Below, piece by piece: positions 1-5,053 of a stretch of DNA of 5,053 nucleotides. The translations under genes and the position numbers were made by a program. Origin of the DNA: Candidatus Omnitrophota bacterium (GTDB lineage Bacteria; Omnitrophota; Gorgyraeia; 2-01-FULL-45-10); the NCBI GenBank assembly GCA_016214245.1, contig JACROW010000053.1:1-5053 (forward strand). The letters run 5' to 3'. How positions within the stretch are numbered: the stretch's first letter is position 1; each line of letters starts with the position of its first letter. The notes beneath the pieces are model-generated. The model was not told where the DNA came from. It did no database searches and saw only the letters and a program-made list of their open reading frames with translations.

Positions 1-450
1 TATCGGAATGTCGTTTCTGGTGTAACCGAAATTCGTAAGAGACCCGGCCTTTTGTTCGTGGCTTATAACCTTGTGCCGCTTAAAAATATCCTTTCCCAAC
101 AATTCCTTCAACTGGCACGCGTCGTGCTTCTTATGGAGCCCTGTTGCCACGATTATATCTATTGAGCGAGAGCTATTCCTAATCCTCTTCAATAGGTTTG
201 GCAAAACCTCTTTTAAATGCGCCTTCCGCGTATTGTCCGGAACTACTATCAGGATATCCTCAAGACCGGAAAGCACATCTTCAAGTCTGTATCCAGCCAA
301 GGGGTTATCGAGCGATTCCGAAAGTAACCGGGTTATATTTTTGTAACCGGATTTTTTGTTCCGGAGGATGTCGAGGAGGCGAGACCGCGGCAGCGAAAAT
401 TCGAGAGACCCATTACCATATGGGATTTTTAAATCTATTGTTCCGATCAT
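1..450 (-). CDS. larA: LarA-family nickel-dependent 2-hydroxyacid (lactate) racemase-like protein, N-terminal part, cut by window edge
   Basis: Open frame of 150 codons from an ATG at 450 running off the left edge, so the C-terminal part is missing; LarA proteins are usually a little over 400 residues. Visible LarA (DUF2088) N-terminal features are a hydrophobic strand leading into VVPDNTR (residues 69-75), LPNLL (83-87), IIVATGLHKKH (99-109) and a segment of the L-x-x-x-G-x-T-x-x-x-x-P type (133-149). In characterised LarA the DxTR arginine contacts substrate or cofactor and the His in the G-x-H motif acts as a catalytic base; here these would be R75 and H106. The family racemises or epimerises 2-hydroxyacids using a nickel-pincer cofactor made by LarB, LarC and LarE, none of which is in view. 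The start overlaps the stop of the upstream dehydrogenase as ATGA, implying translational coupling, and AAGGAG lies 14 bases upstream. Family membership is fairly sure; lactate as substrate is inferred from the neighbour, since LarA homologues act on varied hydroxyacids. Confidence 0.82.
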   Translation of the reverse strand, partial: MIGTIDLKIPYGNGSLEFSLPRSRLLDILRNKKSGYKNITRLLSESLDNPLAGYRLEDVLSGLEDILIVVPDNTRKAHLKEVLPNLLKRIRNSSRSIDIIVATGLHKKHDACQLKELLGKDIFKRHKVISHEQKAGSLTNFGYTRNDIPI

Positions 451-1940
451 ATTAAACTAAGGATCTCCTTGGGGAAGATATTATCAAGCCCCAGTATGCA
501 ATTCGGATCGAGCGATTTCTTTATCCTGGCCATCTCCAATATGCCGGCCTTGCCATACATCTCTTCTAAATATCTATGCTTCGTCTTTCCTATGCCATGT
601 TCGGCTGAGACCGTGCCGCCAAGAGATACGCCTTTATTCACGAACTCGAAGGCAATATCTTTTGTCTTAGCCAGCTCTTCTTTGGATTTAGGAAGGATAT
701 TGACGTGCACATGGCTCTCCCCTATATGGCCGAATATGACATGTTCCACTCTTTCCTTCTTAAACGTATCGACATAAAAATTCATCATCCTGCCGAACTT
801 ATCGTCCGGAACCGCTATGTCTGTGCTCAACTTTTGGAAACCGCTTCTCTTCACGATATCATTTATAGTTTCCGGCACTGCGTGGCGAAGCTCTGTGAAT
901 CTTCGGGCTTCCCTTTCATTCATTGCAACCCAGGTATCGTCCAGCGACGCAGAATATCTTGATATGAGCTTAAGCCAGGCTTCAGTCAATCTATCCTCGT
1001 TATCCTCACCTGTAACTCCTTGCTCGAAAAATATGGCCGCATTCATATCTTTAGGGACGTTTCTATCTTTGGCGCTTAACAGTCTCAGCGCATTGTGATC
1101 AAAATACTCGATGGATAACGCGTCCGGGGTAAATCCGTCTTTGGACGGTATGCTCCTCGACAATCTCTTCGCCTCCTCTGCAAAATTCCACGAATCTCTC
1201 TCCTCCCTGAAAAATACAAACGCGCTTAATATCTTTGACGGCTTTTCGACCAGCTCAAGCTCTATCTCCGCTATAACCGACAGCGTCCCCTCCTGGCCGA
1301 TAAAAAGGTCTATCAAATCCATACCGTCTTTTGCGAAATAACCCGCTGAATTCTTGATGTCCGGCATCTTATAGTCCGGTAAAGGTATATTTATCTGGCG
1401 GCCGCTCTCCAGTTTTAAGGTTGAATCGCCCCGTCTCAGAAAGATCTCACCGCGCCTTACCTCGAGGATCTCGCCGTCCGATAAGACCATCTTAAGACGT
1501 TTTATATACTTTCTCGTCGGGCCATACTTGAACGACCTTGAGCCGGAGGCATTAGTGGCGACAGTGCCGCCTACAAATGCCGTCCTCTCTGTAGGATGAG
1601 ATGCGTAGAAAAGCCCGTTCTTCTCAGCCGCGTTTTTAAGGTCCTCGACTAAAAGGCCGGCCTGGACTGTCGCCTGTCGATTGGCCTTTGATATATCGAT
1701 AACATTGTTGAATCTTTCCATTGAGATAAGGTAGCCGCCGAAGGGTATCCTCGCGCCTGCCGTGCCTGTGCCGCCGGCTGATATCGTTACCGGGGTCTTC
1801 TTAGGGTAGTTATCATTTAAAAAGTTAGAAAGTTCGTCAATATCCTGCGGGAAGACGGCGCCTTCTGCATGGCCGCCTTTGAGGTTGGAACTATCTTCGA
1901 AATAGGTCTTGAAGGTTTCGGGATCGGTCTTGATCAACAT
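447..1940 (-). CDS. FAD-linked D-2-hydroxyacid dehydrogenase (GlcD / D-lactate dehydrogenase family)
   Basis: A 497-residue protein of the normal length for GlcD-type flavoenzymes, which oxidise D-lactate, glycolate or D-2-hydroxyglutarate to the 2-keto acid and pass electrons to a carrier. The N-terminal half is a PCMH-type FAD-binding domain: the pyrophosphate loop SAGGTGTAGA (54-63), GGTVATNASG (124-133) and the GQEGTL segment (215-220). The C-terminal half is the FAD-oxidase C domain, with RHAVPE (352-357), STDIAVP (372-378), GHIGESHVHVN (404-414) and SAEHGIGKTK (445-454). H405, H412 and E447 match in spacing the metal-binding residues described for D-2-hydroxyglutarate dehydrogenase. There is no C-terminal cysteine-rich Fe-S domain, so electrons probably go to a separate partner. 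The start is 3 bases after the patatin stop codon and its best upstream AAGGA is 16 bases away, which suggests translation coupled to the upstream gene. The overlapping LarA-like gene favours D-lactate or a similar D-hydroxyacid as substrate, but the exact substrate is not determinable. Confidence 0.9.
   Translation of the reverse strand: MLIKTDPETFKTYFEDSSNLKGGHAEGAVFPQDIDELSNFLNDNYPKKTPVTISAGGTGTAGARIPFGGYLISMERFNNVIDISKANRQATVQAGLLVEDLKNAAEKNGLFYASHPTERTAFVGGTVATNASGSRSFKYGPTRKYIKRLKMVLSDGEILEVRRGEIFLRRGDSTLKLESGRQINIPLPDYKMPDIKNSAGYFAKDGMDLIDLFIGQEGTLSVIAEIELELVEKPSKILSAFVFFREERDSWNFAEEAKRLSRSIPSKDGFTPDALSIEYFDHNALRLLSAKDRNVPKDMNAAIFFEQGVTGEDNEDRLTEAWLKLISRYSASLDDTWVAMNEREARRFTELRHAVPETINDIVKRSGFQKLSTDIAVPDDKFGRMMNFYVDTFKKERVEHVIFGHIGESHVHVNILPKSKEELAKTKDIAFEFVNKGVSLGGTVSAEHGIGKTKHRYLEEMYGKAGILEMARIKKSLDPNCILGLDNIFPKEILSLI
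465..470 (-). promoter_or_regulatory. Ribosome binding site of the LarA-like gene, inside the dehydrogenase coding region
   Basis: The minus strand reads AAGGAG 14 bases before the LarA-like ATG at 450. The match to the Shine-Dalgarno consensus is good but the spacing is long, and it lies within the last codons of the dehydrogenase gene. Together with the ATGA stop/start overlap it supports coupled translation and this choice of start. Confidence 0.5.
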
Positions 1941-1943
1941 GTT

Positions 1944-3887
1944 TTAGATAGCGAGTTCCTTAAGCTGGGGAAGGTATTTCAGCGCCTCTTCCTCGCCGCG
2001 TTTCACGACCTTGGCGCTCTCGTAGAATTCATACCAATCCACAGTGGGCACAACCGGATGCATCGCCACATCAGCGTCCTGACAGCTCCTCTCAGCCAGA
2101 AGGTATTCGCTCGCCTGAATGCTGTTAACTATAACATCGAATATGTTAGAGACTTTTCTCTTGGACCTTTGGACATCGCTAGGGCTTGGGAGGGCGTTCA
2201 CCGCGATTATCTTACTGACACCAAGCCTCATAAGGAGATTTGTCGGAAGCGGATTTATTATCCCGCCGTCCACTAGAAGCCTTCCTTCGATCGTGACAGG
2301 CTCGAAGACTCCGGGTATGGCGATAGATGCCATGAGGCAATCGACGAGGCTGCCCCTGTCCAGGACAACCTCCTCTCTCTTTTCGATATCGCAGGCGATT
2401 ATCTTAAACGGAAGCTTAAGATCGTAGAATGTCATGTCGCCGAATTGAGATAGGAGAAACCTCCTGACCTCTCTCCCTTTTATCAGGCCCCTTTTTGGAA
2501 ACGCCAGATCTATCAGCCTGAATATCGCAATCTTTCTCCTGAATCTCGAAGCTATCTCTTCCATCTCGGCCGTATCTTTGCCTGAGGCCCAAAGCGCCCC
2601 TATCAAAGCGCCCGTAGAGGTCCCGACCACTATATCTATGGGAATGCGCTCTTTTTCTATAATCTTTAAGATTCCGGCATGGGCCAGGCCCATCGCGGCA
2701 CCGCTCGACAAGGCGAGCCCTATCAGGCAATCGCCCGCCTCTCTTGATATCCTCCTCACAGCCTTCGAATATTCGCACTCAGGATATTCTGTGACCAGCG
2801 GAATCTTGGAGATGTCTATTCCTCCTTCTCCGGACTTATCTATCTCCGGCAGCGTTGCAAAGATGTCATGCTTCAGGATCTCCTGCCGCTTGAGATGAGT
2901 TGCGATAGGCGTCTTACCGTGCTCGCTGATGATAACCTTTATTTTAAGGCTTATATCGGTTGAGGATTTCTCCAATTCAGAGATCAGACTGCCAGTCATG
3001 TGGAGGCTAGTTTCGTCTGAAGCCGTTAGGATATGGAGCATGTCAGACTGCTTAAGCGATTCAAAAGAAGTCTTATCTATATGGCTCGGCAGGTCTACGA
3101 CCACATAATGGTATTCGCCTGTCAGGAAGCTCAATAACTGTATCAGGTAGGCATTGCCGCCGTTTTTATGCCGAATGTTTAAAATATCTATTCCGGAATG
3201 ATGTTTAAATATGGCTGCATTGATATTACTGTCATCGAAAAACGGCCTGTCTGCGGCTATTGGGTTTAATGGGGCCGTAATTCCCAAAAGTCCGATCACA
3301 TCTTCACCGGCCGAATCCAAAATCACGAGGATTATCTTTTTGCGTGTCTGGAGCTTAAGGCTTAGGGCGAAATTTACGGCGTAGGTCGTCGTCCCAATTC
3401 TTTCAGATGTCGCCATGATGGATATAATTGTGCTTTCAAATATCTTCTTCTCGCGAACGTCTTTTCGTTTGAGCCGCCTTGAGAGAGTCTGGCCAAAATG
3501 TATCGCCAGGTGAGGAATGCGCTTCAGGATATTTCCGAATTCATCCTTCGGAATCTTCAAGACTATAGAATCGTTTACCGCCTGGACAGTGACAGAATGA
3601 GGCTCGCCGGTCAGAAGAGAGATTATCCCGACGTATTTACCTCTTTTGAGATATTCCAAGACCTCGGCCTTGCCGTCCCTTCTCACATAGGCCTTCAGCC
3701 TCCCTGTGATTACGCAATAAAGGGCATCCGCTAGGTCGAGCTCTTTATAGAGAATATCGTCTTTCTTATACTCTACGAGGGCGCTCGCCTTAGCGACTAG
3801 CCTCTTATCCTTTAATGAAAGGTCCGCAAAAAGAGGAAGCCTCTCGATTATAGAAAGCTTTTCCTGCAGCCGCAGGATAGCGTTCAT
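1944..3887 (-). CDS. NTE-like patatin phospholipase: cNMP-binding-like, MinD/ParA-like and patatin domains
   Basis: A 647-residue three-domain protein. Residues about 15-140 form a cyclic-nucleotide-binding-like beta roll (GRLKAYVRRDGK at 62-73, then the cassette VGIISLLTGEPHSVTV at 86-101), but the usual cassette Glu and Arg are Ile88 and His97. Residues about 152-375 resemble a MinD/ParA NTPase: IMATSERIGTTTYAVNFA (157-174) sits where the deviant Walker A belongs but both lysines are absent, while YVVVDLPS (261-268) matches the Walker B strand. Residues about 388-610 are a patatin domain with oxyanion-type loop LALSSGAAMGLAH (391-403), nucleophile elbow GTSTG (422-426, Ser424) and the catalytic DGG (540-542, Asp540). 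The Ser-Asp dyad predicts a lipid acyl hydrolase, probably a phospholipase or lysophospholipase at the cytoplasmic membrane face. No signal peptide or clear membrane segment is visible. The order resembles eukaryotic neuropathy target esterase (PNPLA6). AAGGA lies 10 bases before the ATG. Catalysis seems likely; the regulatory ligand is unknown. Confidence 0.9.
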   Translation of the reverse strand: MNAILRLQEKLSIIERLPLFADLSLKDKRLVAKASALVEYKKDDILYKELDLADALYCVITGRLKAYVRRDGKAEVLEYLKRGKYVGIISLLTGEPHSVTVQAVNDSIVLKIPKDEFGNILKRIPHLAIHFGQTLSRRLKRKDVREKKIFESTIISIMATSERIGTTTYAVNFALSLKLQTRKKIILVILDSAGEDVIGLLGITAPLNPIAADRPFFDDSNINAAIFKHHSGIDILNIRHKNGGNAYLIQLLSFLTGEYHYVVVDLPSHIDKTSFESLKQSDMLHILTASDETSLHMTGSLISELEKSSTDISLKIKVIISEHGKTPIATHLKRQEILKHDIFATLPEIDKSGEGGIDISKIPLVTEYPECEYSKAVRRISREAGDCLIGLALSSGAAMGLAHAGILKIIEKERIPIDIVVGTSTGALIGALWASGKDTAEMEEIASRFRRKIAIFRLIDLAFPKRGLIKGREVRRFLLSQFGDMTFYDLKLPFKIIACDIEKREEVVLDRGSLVDCLMASIAIPGVFEPVTIEGRLLVDGGIINPLPTNLLMRLGVSKIIAVNALPSPSDVQRSKRKVSNIFDVIVNSIQASEYLLAERSCQDADVAMHPVVPTVDWYEFYESAKVVKRGEEEALKYLPQLKELAI

Positions 3888-3890
3888 AGC

Positions 3891-3992
3891 CTATTCATCC
3901 TTCGCGCCTCTACCGAAGGGAAGCTTTATAATCTCTTTCAGCGCCTCCTTCGTATCTCCAAGAGTCCCTGCAGCTTCTTTGGCAAGGCATTT
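3891..3992 (-). other. In-frame coding-like extension after the TGA of the AsmA-like gene (33 codons, then TAG)
   Basis: Directly after the TGA at 3995-3993 the same reading frame continues for 33 sense codons to a TAG at 3893-3891, just 3 bases before the patatin ATG. The extension would read KCLAKEAAGTLGDTKEAL and then KEIIKLPFGRGAKDE, an amphipathic, charged tail that continues the helical pattern of the residues before the stop. Ending here would give the junction the same tight spacing as the others in this unit, whereas stopping at the TGA leaves about 105 untranslated bases. I infer that the gene once ended, or really ends, at 3891, giving a 369-codon product. The TGA may be a nonsense mutation, a sequencing error or a recoded codon. 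The stretch also carries the AAGGA site used by the patatin gene. Confidence 0.55.
3898..3902 (-). promoter_or_regulatory. Ribosome binding site of the patatin gene
   Basis: AAGGA on the minus strand lies 10 bases before the ATG at 3887. It lies inside the coding-like tail that follows the TGA of the upstream gene. If translation ends at that TGA, ribosomes would no longer run up to this site, so patatin initiation would depend on the site alone. Confidence 0.5.
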
Positions 3993-5000
3993 TCAAATGC
4001 AAGTCATCATTTCGGATGCCTTTTCAAGAACAGCGCTCCCCCTGCTCACAATCCCCTCCAATGTCCCTTCAAGCGTGCCGAGGTCGAACCCGGTTAACTG
4101 CGAAATGCTCGTTTTGTACAAAGACCTTGTGACTATCAGGCTTCCCAGGGCATAAGGATTTCTTATATTCTCGCATTTTTCGTCTAAGTTTATGTTGAAT
4201 TCTAAAATCCTTGGAAACGGCGCTTGAGTATAATCCTTATAGATAACCTTACCGACCTTCAGGTGCAGTCTATCTATCATGATAGCCGGCATAGCCTGTT
4301 TTGAAGCCACCTTCTTCTCTTTTTTCTTAGGTGGGCCTTTGACTATATTTAGCGAATTCAGGTTCAACTCGCCATCTGCGTTTCTGACAACGCTCACCTC
4401 TTTCAGCTCCAAGGTCATATCCTCCAGATGAATTCTATTTTTAAATAACGAACCTATGTCATATCGTATATAGAGAAGCGGTATCTCAAACATGATCCGG
4501 TCGGGGAATTTATCGGGATTCAATAACGTCAGACGTTGCACTTTCAGTAAAGGTTTGATAAGACCGACATCTATCGCTCCAATCGAAAGCCTAAGGCCGC
4601 TTATAGCCCTAACGGCCTTTTCCAATGTCAGCTTCAATATTGCATTCTTCGCTAATAAAAGACCTAAGAAGAGTGGGCAGTCTTCTAATTCGGCGACCGC
4701 TTTGCCGGGTGTCCAGAATGTAGCCACTTGAACAGCCCCAAGAACAGTCCTTGTAATAGAATTTCCTAATCCTCTGAAGAAACCGACTATAGGATTTCCG
4801 CCCTCCGCCACCACCTTGCCCGGCCTGAAGAATATCTCGGTCCAGCCAAAGGCAGTGTTAGCGATGCCATTAACTAGGCGGGCACCATAGACTTTTGTCA
4901 TATCATCGGACTTCAGATACTCGTGGACCTTGCAGTCTGCCGCATACGCCAAGGAAGTGGTAGATATCAAAACAGCCAATGCAATCAACATCTTCTTCAT
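3993..5000 (-). CDS. Signal-peptide protein with TIGR04073-like N-terminus fused to an AsmA-like domain; possibly truncated by an in-frame TGA
   Basis: A 335-residue protein. Residues 1-20 are a classic Sec signal peptide (MKK, a hydrophobic core, then AYA before Ala21), so the rest should be periplasmic. Residues about 35-100 resemble the exosortase-associated TIGR04073 family, with RLVNGIANTAFGWTEI (41-56), GNPIVGFFRGLGNSITRT (68-85) and GAVQVATFWTPG (88-99). Residues about 110-300 look like the start of an AsmA-family protein, with a short hydrophobic stretch (110-118), LEKAVRAISGLRLSIG (126-141), LLNPDKFPDRIMFEIP (159-174), YDIGSLFKNRIHLED (180-194) and DGELNLNSL (209-217), followed by a lysine-rich linker (221-234). 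AsmA-like proteins are linked to lipid transport and envelope homeostasis; this one is far shorter than the long bridge-like members. The start is supported by the signal peptide and a purine-rich GGAGG 10 bases upstream. The frame stays coding-like after the TGA (see 3891-3992). Domain assignments are from remembered family patterns; the precise role is unknown. Confidence 0.78.
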   Translation of the reverse strand: MKKMLIALAVLISTTSLAYAADCKVHEYLKSDDMTKVYGARLVNGIANTAFGWTEIFFRPGKVVAEGGNPIVGFFRGLGNSITRTVLGAVQVATFWTPGKAVAELEDCPLFLGLLLAKNAILKLTLEKAVRAISGLRLSIGAIDVGLIKPLLKVQRLTLLNPDKFPDRIMFEIPLLYIRYDIGSLFKNRIHLEDMTLELKEVSVVRNADGELNLNSLNIVKGPPKKKEKKVASKQAMPAIMIDRLHLKVGKVIYKDYTQAPFPRILEFNINLDEKCENIRNPYALGSLIVTRSLYKTSISQLTGFDLGTLEGTLEGIVSRGSAVLEKASEMMTCI

Positions 5001-5007
5001 CTCATCA

Positions 5008-5017
5008 CCCCCTCCCC
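5008..5017 (-). promoter_or_regulatory. Strong purine-rich ribosome binding site of the first gene in the unit
   Basis: The minus strand reads GGGGAGGGGG followed by TGATGAG and the ATG at 5000. The GGAGG core (5015-5011) is 10 bases from the start, and the following GGTGAT (5009-5004) also matches the anti-Shine-Dalgarno complement. It is the strongest ribosome binding site in the window, in keeping with the first gene of a unit, and it fixes the start of the signal-peptide protein. Confidence 0.6.
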
Positions 5018-5018
5018 T

Positions 5019-5034
5019 ATCTAACCTGTTAGAT
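5019..5034. promoter_or_regulatory. Perfect inverted repeat (7+7 with 2-base spacer) upstream of the first gene; candidate operator
   Basis: The plus strand reads ATCTAAC-CT-GTTAGAT, with perfectly complementary 7-base arms, just upstream of the ribosome binding site at 5017-5008. The short spacer suits a dimeric regulator on DNA better than a stable RNA hairpin, and no U-run follows, so a terminator is unlikely. A weak -10-like GATACT lies at 5044-5039 on the minus strand, which would put the repeat at the transcription start; any -35 element would fall outside the window. The regulator is unknown and chance is possible. Confidence 0.35.
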
Positions 5035-5053
5035 GCTTAGTATCTCTTTTATC

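Noticed and set aside
71..455. Two overlapping plus-strand open frames at the left edge
   Set aside because: The minus strand here encodes LarA motifs continuously over 150 codons, so these are antisense shadows.
459..470. Short inverted repeat AAGGA-TC-TCCTT as a hairpin or terminator
   Set aside because: The arms are 5 bases with a 2-base loop, no U-run follows, and the element is explained by the ribosome binding site inside the coding region.
1869..2276. Plus-strand open frame of 135 codons
   Set aside because: It lies antisense across the dehydrogenase/patatin junction, shows no family motifs, and is the mirror of two well-supported minus-strand genes.
2416..2778. Minus-strand open frame of 120 codons inside the patatin gene
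   Set aside because: It is in another frame of the patatin coding region; its Arg/Gly/Asp-rich composition is typical of an out-of-frame shadow.
3966..3995. Selenocysteine insertion at the TGA with a downstream hairpin as SECIS
   Set aside because: The 6-bp stem includes a G-U pair, has a 10-base loop without the typical apical GU and bulged U, and the protein is not a redox family. It is kept only as an alternative to be tested.
5039..5044. GATACT as a minus-strand -10 promoter box
   Set aside because: It matches the consensus at only four of six positions and the -35 region is outside the window, so it is mentioned as context but not called.
1..5053. Genome-wide reassignment of TGA to an amino acid
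   Set aside because: The patatin, dehydrogenase and partial LarA frames are full-length under the standard code with no internal TGA, and the dehydrogenase uses TGA as its natural stop.

Overview
All well-supported genes in this window lie on the minus strand, so they read from the right edge (about 5000) to the left edge. They are tightly packed: a 4-base overlap at one junction, a 3-base gap at another, and a 3-base gap at the third if one in-frame stop is read through. This looks like a single transcription unit, with its 5' end near 5000-5053 and its 3' end beyond the left edge. GC content is moderate. The mix of an AsmA-like periplasmic protein carrying a TIGR04073-type N-terminus, an NTE-like patatin with a MinD-like middle, and a hydroxyacid-oxidation pair suggests a diderm bacterium. 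The style resembles Omnitrophota or related PVC and deltaproteobacterial genomes, but that assignment is from memory and tentative.

Layout in transcription order. (1) 5001-5053: leader with a perfect 7+7 inverted repeat and a strong ribosome binding site. (2) 5000-3993: secreted or envelope protein with a signal peptide, a TIGR04073-like segment and an AsmA-like segment. It ends at a TGA, yet the same frame stays open for 33 more codons to a TAG only 3 bases before the next gene, so the TGA may be an internal stop. (3) 3887-1944: a 647-residue patatin-like phospholipase with a degenerate cyclic-nucleotide-binding domain, a MinD/ParA-like domain that has lost its Walker A lysines, and a patatin domain with an intact Ser-Asp dyad. 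(4) 1940-447: FAD-linked D-2-hydroxyacid dehydrogenase of the GlcD / D-lactate dehydrogenase family. (5) 450-1: N-terminal 150 residues of a LarA-family (nickel-dependent lactate racemase-like) protein, overlapping the previous stop codon as ATGA and cut by the window edge.

Functionally, the last two genes fit one pathway: the racemase-like enzyme would interconvert hydroxyacid enantiomers and the flavoenzyme would oxidise the D form to the 2-keto acid. The first two genes point to the envelope: an AsmA-like protein (a family linked to lipid transport and outer-membrane homeostasis) beside a lipid hydrolase. Why the two pairs share a unit cannot be told from sequence. The most interesting points are the in-frame TGA, the NTE-like three-domain architecture whose two regulatory modules both look ligand-dead, and the TIGR04073-AsmA fusion. 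I saw no RNA gene, mobile element, CRISPR array or terminator.
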